From assembly GCA_016711485.1 (NCBI GenBank), contig JADJSX010000025.1, forward strand, positions 248,001-312,000: a stretch of 64,000 bases of DNA. The letters are read 5' to 3'. The translations under genes were made by a program, and so were the position numbers. The DNA comes from Leptospiraceae bacterium. Its GTDB lineage: Bacteria > Spirochaetota > Leptospiria > Leptospirales > Leptospiraceae. This document shows positions 52,217 to 60,992 of this stretch, piece after piece (the stretch's first letter is position 1; the number at the start of each line of letters is the position of its first letter). The notes below the pieces were generated by a model. It ran no database searches, had not been told where the DNA came from, and worked only from the letters and a program-made list of their open reading frames with translations.

Positions 52217-52618
52217 ATGTTTACAAACGAATCGGGAAAATTTTATATTCGCATCGAAGGACGTTTTGAGTCCGCACATTACTTATACAAATACTATGCT
52301 GATGGAAGTGATGAAGCTTGTCACGGACATTCTTGGAAAGTAGAAATTTTTCTTTCTGGAGAAGAAAACATTCGTCCTGACGGAATCAGTTTTGATTTTC
52401 TCACCGCCAAACAAAAACTTGCGGAGTTACTTTTGTCTATAGATCACATTTTAATAAATGACCATCCTGATTTTAAAGGAATTAATCCTACTTCAGAAAA
52501 TATTGCTCGTTGGTTTTTTGCTGGTCTCAAACAAGAAGTACTTAAAGCAAAAGGCAAAGTAGATCGAATTGTTATCTACGAAGGCCCTGAAAATCTTGCC
52601 TATTTTGAACCGAACTAA
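52217..52618 (+). CDS. queD: 6-pyruvoyl-tetrahydropterin synthase/QueD-like
   Basis: A 133-residue PTPS-fold enzyme. FESAHYLY and CHGHSWKVEIFL give the zinc histidines; the acid/base aspartate-histidine pair is in SIDHILIND and YEGPENLAYF. QueD makes 6-carboxytetrahydropterin in queuosine synthesis; a tetrahydropterin synthase is the alternative. The usual catalytic cysteine may be the C before HGHS. No other que genes are adjacent. Confidence 0.82.
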   Translation: MFTNESGKFYIRIEGRFESAHYLYKYYADGSDEACHGHSWKVEIFLSGEENIRPDGISFDFLTAKQKLAELLLSIDHILINDHPDFKGINPTSENIARWFFAGLKQEVLKAKGKVDRIVIYEGPENLAYFEPN

Positions 52619-52699
52619 AAAGAATACCACCTAGTCACAAAGGCACAGAGAGTGATGAGGTTTGTTGTGAGATGCCCGTCCCGTCCTAGTATTTTTCAC

Positions 52700-52728
52700 T
52701 TGACTAAGTTAAATGGACTAAGTATATT
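52700..52728 (+). promoter_or_regulatory. Promoter of the Phd/VapC pair with direct-repeat operator
   Basis: TTGACT (52700-52705) and TATATT (52723-52728) are spaced 17 bases, close to the ideal sigma-70 layout. GACTAAGT occurs twice (52702-52709 and 52716-52723) inside it, a probable antitoxin operator. The gene starts seven bases after the -10 box, so the transcript is nearly leaderless. Confidence 0.65.
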
Positions 52729-52734
52729 AAATTC

Positions 52735-52980
52735 ATGGGTACTTATAATATACACGAAGCAAAAACTAACTTTTCCAAATTGGTTCACGATGCAACGCAA
52801 GGGGAAGAGATTATTATCGCAAAATCCGGGAAGCCGCTTCTGAAACTTGTGCGTTATGAATCAAAGAAAAAGAAATCCAAAAGAGAACTAGGTTTTTTAA
52901 AAGGTAAAATTATATTTTCTAAAGATTTTGATTCGCCATTACCCTCTGAAATTCTAAAATACTTTGAAGGTAAAGATTGA
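52735..52980 (+). CDS. Phd/YefM-family antitoxin
   Basis: An 81-residue antitoxin with the Phd opening MGTYNIHEAKTNFSKLV and the GEEIIIAKSGKPLLKLV strand pair that forms the DNA-binding dimer. The C-terminal 35 residues, which bind the toxin, include GFLKGKIIFSKDFDSPLP. TGA overlaps the toxin start (TTGA). It should repress its own promoter. Confidence 0.88.
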   Translation: MGTYNIHEAKTNFSKLVHDATQGEEIIIAKSGKPLLKLVRYESKKKKSKRELGFLKGKIIFSKDFDSPLPSEILKYFEGKD

Positions 52981-53366
52981 AGTTTTTACTAGATACAAAT
53001 ATATTTTTATTTGCAATTGAAGATTCTAAACGTATTTCCAAAAAAGCAATTTCACTTTTAGAAGATGATTCCAATGAACTTTTTCTAAGCCATGTAAGTT
53101 TGTGGGAAATTACGATTAAACACTCCATTGGGAAGTTACAATTTTTGGATGGGCTCAAAAAAACAATGGAACTAGGAATTGAAAAATTAGGTTTGCAAAT
53201 GATGCCAATACGATCGAATCATATTTACCGAGTTTCCGAGTTTCCATTTCACCATAATGATCCATTTGATAGACTAATAGCCGCACAATGTTTAGAGGAA
53301 AAAATCTCCGTTATTACTACCGATCCAATTTTTAAAAAATACAAAGTCTCGGGGCAGATTGCTTAG
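52977..53366 (+). CDS. VapC-like PIN-domain toxin
   Basis: A 129-residue PIN nuclease. FLLDTNIFLFAIED supplies the first aspartate, ISLLEDDSNELFLSHVSLWEI the central glutamate region, and HHNDPFDRLIAAQ and ITTDPIFKKY the later aspartates. It starts with TTG 52977, overlapping the antitoxin stop. The RNA target is unknown. The active site appears complete. Confidence 0.88.
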   Translation: MKFLLDTNIFLFAIEDSKRISKKAISLLEDDSNELFLSHVSLWEITIKHSIGKLQFLDGLKKTMELGIEKLGLQMMPIRSNHIYRVSEFPFHHNDPFDRLIAAQCLEEKISVITTDPIFKKYKVSGQIA

Positions 53367-53477
53367 AAAGTCACCTTAATCACTAAAGTCTATCGTAAAA
53401 AAAACAGTATTCAAGAATCGAAGTATACGGAAAATACGAAATTAGTTTTTCTTGCAGTAGGAGACTAAGCTAAAGTT

Positions 53478-54302
53478 ATGAAATACATTTTACTTTTATT
53501 TATTACCATTCCCATATTCACACAAAGTATTAACAATTCAAAACCCACATCTGCGGATACTATCGATAATTCGAAAATTATAACGGAGACAGGTAAGGAT
53601 TTTTCACAACCAAATCAAAATGAAGAATCAAAGGATAATACAAGTTTAACGCAAGCTGAAATTCGAAAAAAGAGAAAATGGGAAATTAGTCTAGGATATG
53701 GAGAGGGTAATAAGGACTTGTCTCCAACATCTGGCATTATCAATATGAATATCCAATACAATCTAGCATCTAGATTTTCAGTTGGATATACACATCTGCA
53801 TGAAAGAAGTTCTTCTACCCAATTTAATGCTCCAGCAAGTATTTTCGGATACATTGGAACAACGAAGGCAGAGAATACTTTAGAGGTAGGATTACTTAAT
53901 TTTAGATTTTTCCTATTTGAAAAATTTCCTTTGTATTTGACGGGTGGATGGGGCCGTGACTGGCTGACACGGGATCAGGCAACAGATTACCAATACGGAT
54001 ACTTATATCGAAATAATCAATTTCAAGCGAGTCCTCTCATTAGAGAAAGAACTACTATCCCAAGCCAATACCGATTTTACGGACTTGGATTCCAATGGGT
54101 TTTCCAAAGTGGATTTATTTTTGGTCTAGAATATTTGAAGATGTATAGTCGTTATACCAATAAAGGTCATTCAATTATTTTTGACCCAAATTATACGACA
54201 GGCGATATTATTACTGAAAAAATATTATTTAGCTCAGATTACAGGGGAGAAATCAATACAAGCTTTGTGAATATTAAGCTTGGATATTCTTTTCAATTTT
54301 AA
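53478..54302 (+). CDS. Probable outer-membrane beta-barrel protein
   Basis: A 274-residue protein with a signal peptide (ILLLFITIPIFTQS). A polar linker is followed by alternating beta-strands (WEISLGYGEG, SRFSVGYTHLHE, YGLGFQWVFQSGFIFGLEYL). The last residue is phenylalanine (LGYSFQF), the usual outer-membrane insertion signal. It is probably a small eight-stranded barrel. Function unknown. Confidence 0.7.
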   Translation: MKYILLLFITIPIFTQSINNSKPTSADTIDNSKIITETGKDFSQPNQNEESKDNTSLTQAEIRKKRKWEISLGYGEGNKDLSPTSGIINMNIQYNLASRFSVGYTHLHERSSSTQFNAPASIFGYIGTTKAENTLEVGLLNFRFFLFEKFPLYLTGGWGRDWLTRDQATDYQYGYLYRNNQFQASPLIRERTTIPSQYRFYGLGFQWVFQSGFIFGLEYLKMYSRYTNKGHSIIFDPNYTTGDIITEKILFSSDYRGEINTSFVNIKLGYSFQF

Positions 54303-54608
54303 GACTCTATAAATAGAATTTTTTGGAACAGTGTCAAAACGAAAGAGTAAAATTTCTACTTGCAACGCATGAATGGGTTTTGTATTTTAGATTAACCGCT
54401 TATGGAATTAATCGAATCAATAGCCTGCGGCAGCAAGCCCACCATTATGTTTCGACCCTTAGGGAGAAACATTGAGTTCGGGTGCCACCATCAAGTCCAC
54501 GCTGGGCTCACCATAACTCAATCATTTCTTTTGTTAAGAAATGATTGAGTTATGGTGAGTGAATAAGTTAAATGTTATTTTATAATTTTTTTACCCGGAG
54601 CCATCCAC
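54303..54608. other. Gene-free spacer, relatively GC-richer, with long hairpin
   Basis: No convincing gene. The middle part (about 54420-54510) is less AT-rich than its surroundings. It ends in the perfect 24-bp inverted repeat at 54507-54559. Confidence 0.5.
54507..54559. repeat. Perfect 24-bp hairpin
   Basis: The arms 54507-54530 and 54536-54559 are exact reverse complements with a five-base TTGTT loop; the left arm begins CTCACCATAACTCAATC. No T-run follows, so it is not a standard terminator. It lies about 50 bases before the ankyrin gene and may regulate it, or mark the end of a lost element. Confidence 0.75.
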
Positions 54609-55757
54609 ATGAAATTCTTTCTTAGGTTTTTCTTTATTTCATCGTTAGCCGTTAGCCTATCTTCCACCGAACTTGATATCTCCAAAATGCGCGATGCAAA
54701 AACAATTATGGATAAAGTCAGCAAAGGCTTCGATGTAAATGCAGTCCGATCAGAGGACGGCTACACTCTATTACACTACGCATCTGAAATAGGAGATGCT
54801 AAACTTGTAAAGGTCTTAATTGACAAAGGTGCAGAAATCAATTCTACGATGAAAGTCGGCAGTACTCCATTATCCACTGCAATTTCTTTTAATAAAAAAG
54901 ATGCAATACGCACTCTGCTGGAAGCCGGTGTTGATCCTAATTTTAAACTAGGGCAATACGATTCCAAACGTTCTCATTTTCATTTTTATATAACGAAAGC
55001 ACGTAAAATTGATAAAGGTATTTTTGATTTATTTATCACAAAGGGAACGGATTTAGAAACAAGAGATTTTTATAACGAAACTCCTCTTATAACAGCAGCC
55101 GGTCAGGATTTTAACATGACGGATAATGCGAAGTATCTGGTGACGGCAGGTGCAGATATTAAGGCGGGAGGGAAAGGCGGAAAGACAGCTCTTATGACTG
55201 CTGTGTATACAAGAAATATTGAGCTAATAAAATTTCTTCTTAAATCAGGCTCACCGGTAGATCAAAAGGATAACGACGGTAACACTGCACTTATTAGCAT
55301 GATCGGTATGGGAAATTTCGATGAACAACCTAAAATTGCCGTTATGAAAATTCTTCTAGAAGCAGGGGCTAATATCAATGAGACGAACAATGCGGGCAAC
55401 TCTGTGTTACACGAATCTCTTTTCGAAGGTGACTCCGAGATGCGAAAATTTTTTGTAAGTCGAAATGCAGATGCTTCTATTGTAAACAAAAAAGGCAAAA
55501 CTGCATTAGACCAAGCAATTGATAACGACAACATGATTGCAGTTAAAACTCTATTATCAATCGAGAAAAATATTAACCGGCTCGATAAATACGGATCAAC
55601 CATGTTACATAGTGCAATTTTAAATGAAAAATACGAACTAGTAAAACTTCTCCTTCAAGCAGGTGCAGACAAAGGGGCAAAAGACAAATGGGGAAAAACT
55701 TCAATCGAATTTGCTGAATCGTTAAAAAATCAGAGGATGATCGATCTTTTGCGCTAG
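54609..55757 (+). CDS. Exported ankyrin-repeat protein
   Basis: A 382-residue protein with an N-terminal signal peptide (LRFFFISSLAVSLSS). About nine ankyrin repeats follow, such as DGYTLLHYASEIGDAKLVKVL and YGSTMLHSAILNEKYELVKLL. Ankyrin repeats bind proteins, and an exported version suggests an envelope or secreted role. The start ATG 54609 is preceded by GGAGCC. No other domain is present. Confidence 0.87.
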   Translation: MKFFLRFFFISSLAVSLSSTELDISKMRDAKTIMDKVSKGFDVNAVRSEDGYTLLHYASEIGDAKLVKVLIDKGAEINSTMKVGSTPLSTAISFNKKDAIRTLLEAGVDPNFKLGQYDSKRSHFHFYITKARKIDKGIFDLFITKGTDLETRDFYNETPLITAAGQDFNMTDNAKYLVTAGADIKAGGKGGKTALMTAVYTRNIELIKFLLKSGSPVDQKDNDGNTALISMIGMGNFDEQPKIAVMKILLEAGANINETNNAGNSVLHESLFEGDSEMRKFFVSRNADASIVNKKGKTALDQAIDNDNMIAVKTLLSIEKNINRLDKYGSTMLHSAILNEKYELVKLLLQAGADKGAKDKWGKTSIEFAESLKNQRMIDLLR

Positions 55758-55927
55758 GGATTGAATTTGAAGCTAGAGAATTTTTTATATTTAGGAAATA
55801 TTAATAACTTATGTTACGCAAAAAGGCAAAATTATGAAATTTAAAGCCAAAATAAGAATATTAGAAATTGCTAATGAATTAATAAATACAATACCTGCGA
55901 TAGCTTGGCTGAAGGTGAGTTAATCAT

Positions 55928-56665
55928 TTACCACCAGCATCTTCTATTTAATTCTTGGGCAAGAAAATAAGAATGATATTGGTAACCGAACGGATTTAAA
56001 TGAACGAGGTCTAAGAAAAAATGAGACGGAAAATCTGGTTCTATGAATGCAAGAGTTACATCGGGATTCAAAATATCTTTATTATAACTGTAGGATTTAT
56101 AAAGCCTTTCGTTTAATCGAATTATACCGTCGTTTAATGCTTTGTTATGAGAATTATTTGTGACGGGATTTACTTTAAAATGAGTTTGTACGATAATTTT
56201 TTTGTTTGAGTTTCTTAATATATTTATAATTTCAATCACTCTAGAATGAATTTCATCAACTGATTTTTCGAGTTCCTCTTCTTTATTAAATTTAAATCCT
56301 TTCCATTTATACGCATTTCTTTGAATATCATTTCCCCCGATCATTAATACTATGTTTTCGTGAAAGTGTTCCGGTTTGTATGTCTCACTTTTTAAATATT
56401 TTAGCCAATGTTCCGTTGTAGATCCCGCAACACCTGCGTTTTGAATTCCTGTTTTTTTCTCGCTGCAAGAAGATTTATATTTTCCTAAAAAATCCATATC
56501 TTCCCAATCCATTGTAATTCCCAATTGAAATACATATTGAGTTCTGCTGTCACCAATCATTGTGAATGCATCTGATTCGGACACAATCGGGTCCCTGAAT
56601 TGAAATCCTCTTTCTTCTGAATAAATTCCAAATGTAAATAATATAAGGAAAATAAATGCCTTCAT
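55928..56665 (-). CDS. Exported SGNH/GDSL-type hydrolase
   Basis: A 245-residue protein with a signal peptide (AFIFLILFTFGIYS). The SGNH blocks are FTMIGDSRTQYVF (serine in GDS), AGVAGSTTEHW (glycine), LMIGGNDIQRN (asparagine) and FLDLVHLNPFGYQ (Asp/His), so it is a probable esterase or acetylhydrolase of the periplasm. Substrate is unknown; polysaccharide or lipid acyl groups are typical. It is divergent from the FecR-domain gene. Confidence 0.85.
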   Translation of the reverse strand: MKAFIFLILFTFGIYSEERGFQFRDPIVSESDAFTMIGDSRTQYVFQLGITMDWEDMDFLGKYKSSCSEKKTGIQNAGVAGSTTEHWLKYLKSETYKPEHFHENIVLMIGGNDIQRNAYKWKGFKFNKEEELEKSVDEIHSRVIEIINILRNSNKKIIVQTHFKVNPVTNNSHNKALNDGIIRLNERLYKSYSYNKDILNPDVTLAFIEPDFPSHFFLDLVHLNPFGYQYHSYFLAQELNRRCWW

Positions 56666-56731
56666 ACTGGATTATCCTGTGGTTTTAGCGGTCATGAATT
56701 AAAATTTTAATTAAAAACAAATTAATTTATA

Positions 56732-56753
56732 ACTCACCTTGCGTAAGGTGAGT
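56732..56753. repeat. Short perfect hairpin in a divergent spacer
   Basis: ACTCACCTT (56732-56740) and AAGGTGAGT (56745-56753) pair around GCGT. It lies between the starts of the divergent SGNH and FecR-domain genes, so it could be an operator. Confidence 0.45.
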
Positions 56754-56855
56754 ATATAACTAAGTATTTAATATTTTAAAAATAAATAAAAAAAGACTAT
56801 TTATTTTTTCTTAGTAAAAATAAAATTTTCTAAAATAATGAAAGAGGAAGGCTGT

Positions 56856-57557
56856 ATGAAGATAATAATTTTTCTATTAGGTTGCTTTACAATTGGATTG
56901 GTTGCACAGGATACAAATTCTGCCAAAGTTAGTTTTTTGATTGGTAAGGTATCTGTAAAATCATCGACAGATACGAAATGGAAATCTCTTAAGAAAAACG
57001 ATACAATTGAAAATGGGGATACTGTTATGACCGGTAATGGATCATTAACTACAATTCTTTATAAAGGTTCGGAATTAAAAATTTCCCCCAATTCTACAAT
57101 CGTTGTAAGTAGCCTTTATACCAAAGAGGTTGAAGGAAAAATTGAAGTTAAGAACGGTGGAGTTTGGAGTAAACTAGTTAATCTAGGTGGTCAAAAATTC
57201 ACTACAGTAAGTCCAACGTCTACAGCCGGTGTTCGAGGAACAGCGTTTGCTACTATTTACGATGAAAAATCAAAAGTAGGAATGCATTGTGTTTGTGAAG
57301 GAAAAGTAGAAGTAACATCCAATGAAACGGGCGGAAAATCGAAATTAGTCGAAAAGGGAAATGGAAGTAGTCTTAAAATGGGAAGTAGTGAAATTGATAT
57401 GAGTTCTTATAAAAATCTCATTGTAAAAAAAGAAGCTATGCCTGAATTTGAAACAAAAATAAAAGATTCTCCGCTATTAAAAAATTGTCTATCTTGTCAC
57501 ACACCTAAAGGTTGGAGTGCGACCGGAGTTGTTAAGGACGATAAATACGGGAAATAA
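56856..57557 (+). CDS. Exported FecR-domain protein with C-terminal CXXCH motif
   Basis: 233 residues. I start at ATG 56856 because GAGGAAGG lies just upstream; the first ATG at 56838 precedes that site. A signal peptide (IIFLLGCFTIGLVAQ) is followed by a FecR-like beta domain (GDTVMTGNGSLTTILYKGS, FTTVSPTSTAGVRGTAFATI), widespread in periplasmic proteins. The last 30 residues contain NCLSCHTPKGW, a CXXCH haem-c site, which is not usual for FecR domains. It may be a haem-binding sensor. It ends nine bases before the ohr gene. Confidence 0.75.
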   Translation: MKIIIFLLGCFTIGLVAQDTNSAKVSFLIGKVSVKSSTDTKWKSLKKNDTIENGDTVMTGNGSLTTILYKGSELKISPNSTIVVSSLYTKEVEGKIEVKNGGVWSKLVNLGGQKFTTVSPTSTAGVRGTAFATIYDEKSKVGMHCVCEGKVEVTSNETGGKSKLVEKGNGSSLKMGSSEIDMSSYKNLIVKKEAMPEFETKIKDSPLLKNCLSCHTPKGWSATGVVKDDKYGK

Positions 57558-57566
57558 GGAACTTCA

Positions 57567-57983
57567 ATGAAAAAACTATATACTGCAACTATGACTGCTA
57601 GTGGTGGTCGTTCTGGAATCGTGAAATCACCAGACGGTAAATACGAATTCTCCCTTTCTATGCCTAAAGAGTTAAGAGGAGAAGGAGGAGATGGGGTAAA
57701 TCCTGAAATACTTTTCGCGGCAGGATACTCTGCTTGTTTTCACAGTGCAATGAAAGTAGTTGCCGCTAGGAAGAAAATAGAAATCGAAAATTCTTCTGTT
57801 ACTGCATCTGTTGATATAGGGATGGTTCCTGGCGCCTCATTTGGATTAGCCGTTACACTAACGATTCGTATTCCTGGAATGGATAAAAAAGCGGCGGAAG
57901 AACTTGTAAATGCAGCACATCAAGTATGTCCGTACTCCAATGCAACTCGAAATAATATTGAAGTTACTTTGGTAGTTGAATAG
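57567..57983 (+). CDS. ohr: Organic hydroperoxide resistance protein
   Basis: A 138-residue Ohr/OsmC-fold peroxidase that reduces organic hydroperoxides with lipoylated partners. It has the two reactive cysteines in GYSACFHSAM and HQVCPYSNATR, and the substrate arginine near KELRGEGGDGVNPE. The gene is nine bases downstream of the FecR/CXXCH gene and likely co-transcribed. No OhrR regulator is visible nearby. Confidence 0.93.
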   Translation: MKKLYTATMTASGGRSGIVKSPDGKYEFSLSMPKELRGEGGDGVNPEILFAAGYSACFHSAMKVVAARKKIEIENSSVTASVDIGMVPGASFGLAVTLTIRIPGMDKKAAEELVNAAHQVCPYSNATRNNIEVTLVVE

Positions 57984-58115
57984 AGGCTTTGTTGGTTGTC
58001 TTCTAATAATACCGGATGGTAAACCCAATAAATTAACTTTTCATTCTTTTAAATTACGAAGGAAATTTTAAAGAATGAGAGGTTATTTCAAACTTTTTAG
58101 AGGAGTGTCCATTTA

Positions 58116-58556
58116 ATGATAATCGTATTTGATATGGACAATACTTTAGTTGATGAAATGGGAGCCACACTACGTCCTGGAATTCTAGATTTACTTCAAA
58201 AATTAAGGGCCGACAACCATGAACTTAAACTCTGGACAAATTCAAAAAAAGACAGAGCGAATTCAATATTACAGGAACATAAATTGAAATCATATTTTTC
58301 CGAGTTTGTTTTTAGAGAAAACTATGATCCTGAAGAAAAAGGGATACGAAAAGATATTCGCAAAATAAATGGAGATTTTTTGATTGATGATGATCCTGAA
58401 GAAATTCAATATATTAAATCAATCAAAAAAAATGGATTTTTAATTTCTTCCTTTAGAAGGGATTCAAAAGTAAAAGAGCAGGAATTAAATGAAGTTTACA
58501 ATTTGATTCAAAAGAAAAAAGGTTTTTTTAAAAACCTCTTTAGAATCGAAGCATAA
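58116..58556 (+). CDS. HAD-family phosphatase
   Basis: A 146-residue HAD hydrolase. FDMDNTLVDE has the nucleophile and acid aspartates, KLWTNSKK the second motif, and FLIDDDPEEI the metal-site aspartates. There is no large cap domain, as in the FCP/NIF or polynucleotide phosphatase subgroups. Its substrate is unknown. AGAGGAG precedes ATG 58116. Confidence 0.82.
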   Translation: MIIVFDMDNTLVDEMGATLRPGILDLLQKLRADNHELKLWTNSKKDRANSILQEHKLKSYFSEFVFRENYDPEEKGIRKDIRKINGDFLIDDDPEEIQYIKSIKKNGFLISSFRRDSKVKEQELNEVYNLIQKKKGFFKNLFRIEA

Positions 58557-58567
58557 TGGTGAGTTAG

Positions 58568-59563
58568 TTATTGTTCCATTTTAATTTTAGTTTTAAGACC
58601 AGGTTTGCTTTCTAATATTTGTTTTAGCAGGCTAATTATCTTTTTGTCTTGTGAACCAGTTTCTTCATAAATATTTTCTAACAAAGATATTGCTTTATCA
58701 TGAAGGTTTTGTTTGAAAAAGATCATCGCTTCAAATTTGGTGGCTTCAATAGTGATAAGGTCATAACCCAATTTAGATTCACGTAGGAAATTAAGTGATT
58801 TGATATAGTCATTGTTGTGATAAAAAGTTACCCCTTTTAAAAAGGACACATTTCTGGGTTGAATATCAATTTTATTTTCACCAATACTTTCATTTATAGA
58901 TAAATAATTTTCTAGAGATTCTATATTTCCAGATAATGCAGAGTTAATTATATTCATCCATAAAAATGTTTTTTGGGTATCCTTGGATAGTTTTGTAGAG
59001 TCTAATAAGGATAATTCTCCAAGTAATACCATCGGTCGTTTTCTATTTGCGATTAATTCATACAAATAAATTAATAATTTGTTTGGTTCTGCTTCTTGAA
59101 AATTAGGATTAAATGCATTTGCTCTAAGGGCAATACGATACATTGCTTCAATATCTTCCTCAACTTGAAAGTATTCTAAATAGGATTTTTTTCGTTCAAA
59201 AGAAATTAATTCATGTATTTCGGAAGAGTTAAATTTAATTCGATTAAATAGTTGGTAGTAATAGGACTTTGCTACTAAATAGTTTGCAGTTGAATCTGTA
59301 GGCATAGTGTCATAATACAATCCAGCTAAAGATTTATATTCACTAATTAAGTTTTTAGGAAAAGTTTTTTTCTCGAGGCTAACAATGATACTCTCTTCCA
59401 ATTTACTAATTTTCTGAATGCTGTTGGCAGAAAAGTAACTTGTTATTTCTTTCCATTTGTATATTAAACTTCCAACCAAAATAAAACCCAAAATAAAAAA
59501 AATTATTAGAGGGTAATTTGTGGATTTTTTTTTGTCTTGTTTGTAATGTCTGGGTAAATACAT
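58568..59563 (-). CDS. Membrane-anchored TPR-like protein
   Basis: 331 residues. A basic N-terminus and one span (YPLIIFFILGFILVGSLIYKW) anchor it, with the rest outside. The helical remainder resembles tetratricopeptide repeats (YLVAKSYYYQLFNRIKF, KAISLLENIYEETG), suggesting a scaffold. No catalytic motif. Converges with the HAD gene 12 bases away. Confidence 0.65.
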   Translation of the reverse strand: MYLPRHYKQDKKKSTNYPLIIFFILGFILVGSLIYKWKEITSYFSANSIQKISKLEESIIVSLEKKTFPKNLISEYKSLAGLYYDTMPTDSTANYLVAKSYYYQLFNRIKFNSSEIHELISFERKKSYLEYFQVEEDIEAMYRIALRANAFNPNFQEAEPNKLLIYLYELIANRKRPMVLLGELSLLDSTKLSKDTQKTFLWMNIINSALSGNIESLENYLSINESIGENKIDIQPRNVSFLKGVTFYHNNDYIKSLNFLRESKLGYDLITIEATKFEAMIFFKQNLHDKAISLLENIYEETGSQDKKIISLLKQILESKPGLKTKIKMEQ

Positions 59564-59652
59564 GTTATTTATAAGTGGTGAGTTAGAATTTTTTGTTTTT
59601 TTGTTATAGAAGTGCTATTTTTCTAGATGAAGAACTTTATTATATACGCTGA

Positions 59653-59694
59653 CTCTATCGTGAGGAATGGATTAATCAAGTCCTCACAATAGAG
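59653..59694. repeat. 14-bp hairpin downstream of the thiolase
   Basis: CTCTATCGTGAGGA (59653-59666) pairs with TCCTCACAATAGAG (59681-59694), 13 of 14, with a 14-base loop. It follows the end of the thiolase gene on the minus strand and may end its transcript, though no T-run is present. Confidence 0.5.
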
Positions 59695-59709
59695 AGTTTA
59701 ACGAGAGTG

Positions 59710-60981
59710 TTACTTTCCTACGATGAATACAACGTTAGTAGTTGCAGATCCACCGATATTAAGCATGAGCCCATTTTTTGCGCCCTTTACTTGGTAATCA
59801 CCAGCAGTGCCTGTGACTTGTTTGTAGAGGTCTAACATCATTCGAACTCCACTTGCCCCTACTGGGTGACCAACTCCAATTAAACCACCACTTGGGTTGA
59901 TTGGTTTTTTTCCGTTGAAGTCAATGATTCCTTTTTGAATTGCTTCATGTTCCTTACCTGGAGCAGAAATTCCAAAAGCGGATACTGCTGCGTATTCGCT
60001 AGATGTAAAACAATCATGCGTTTCAAAAACATCTATGTTTTTTACACTCATTTTTGCTCTTTTGTAAGCATCGTCTACAGTTGTTTTTGTCCAAGGAAGT
60101 ATAAATTTATTTCCTTTGGATTCGGCTACTTTTCCTTCGAACGTAACTGGAGCAACTCTATGTCCCCAACCTTTTATTTGTGGAATGTTCGCAAGTTTTA
60201 GTTTGCGTTTTTTTGCGTATTCAGCGGCGTATTTCTTAGAGGCTAATACAACTAATGCGCCACCGTCTGTAACTTGTGAACAGTCAGCAATACAAAGTCT
60301 TCCTCCAACAGCCATGTTGTTTTCGCCACCACGAGCCGCCGCATGTTCTTTGTTCATGAACCAGCTTCTGGTTTGTGCATTTGGATTACGTTTTGCATTT
60401 GCGTAATTGATTCTAGAAATTTCAGCAAGTGCATCCATAAAAGTAGCTTCTTTTAGTTTGTATCTTTCGAGGATAACATCTGCTAATTTTCCGAAAAGTT
60501 TTGGGAAAGGAAATTCGATTCCTTTCGCTTCCTTTTCGTAATAAGCCGCAGTTCCGAGAAAGTCTCCGCCTACTGCAGAGTTAACTGTCTTCATGATTTC
60601 AACGCCAACTACAATTGCAACATCGTAGTCTTCAACACGTATCTTAGTTGCAGCTGCGTCAAGCGCGATAGATCCAGAAGCACACGCGGCTTCAAATCTT
60701 CCGCCTGGAACACCGTTAAATGCAGGATTCACCTCTGTTAAAAATGCACCTAGATGTCCTTGGGTTGCATATTGTTCTGCGTCAAAATTACCAACAAAAA
60801 CTCCTACACGGTTTGTTTTGTTTAATTTTTGTATTTCATTATAGTCAATACCTGCGGCTAATAGCCCGTCATCTGTTACTTCTTTCATGATAGAAAGAAA
60901 TGTTTTACCTTCTTTTGACCAATTTCTTTGAAAATCGGTTTGTGCTCCGCCGAGTATGTATACTGGATTTCCTTTTGCCAT
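59710..60981 (-). CDS. Thiolase-family acetyl-CoA acetyltransferase
   Basis: A 423-residue thiolase of the SCP-x-like type. The nucleophile cysteine lies in FEAACASGSIALDAA, the histidine in FETHDCFTSSEY, and the C-terminal GGLIGVGHPVGASGVRM completes the site. It releases or joins acetyl-CoA in fatty-acid oxidation or a related path. It sits 11 bases downstream of the 3-hydroxyacyl-CoA dehydrogenase gene, consistent with one operon. Confidence 0.9.
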   Translation of the reverse strand: MAKGNPVYILGGAQTDFQRNWSKEGKTFLSIMKEVTDDGLLAAGIDYNEIQKLNKTNRVGVFVGNFDAEQYATQGHLGAFLTEVNPAFNGVPGGRFEAACASGSIALDAAATKIRVEDYDVAIVVGVEIMKTVNSAVGGDFLGTAAYYEKEAKGIEFPFPKLFGKLADVILERYKLKEATFMDALAEISRINYANAKRNPNAQTRSWFMNKEHAAARGGENNMAVGGRLCIADCSQVTDGGALVVLASKKYAAEYAKKRKLKLANIPQIKGWGHRVAPVTFEGKVAESKGNKFILPWTKTTVDDAYKRAKMSVKNIDVFETHDCFTSSEYAAVSAFGISAPGKEHEAIQKGIIDFNGKKPINPSGGLIGVGHPVGASGVRMMLDLYKQVTGTAGDYQVKGAKNGLMLNIGGSATTNVVFIVGK

Positions 60982-60992
60982 GTCAATTCTCC

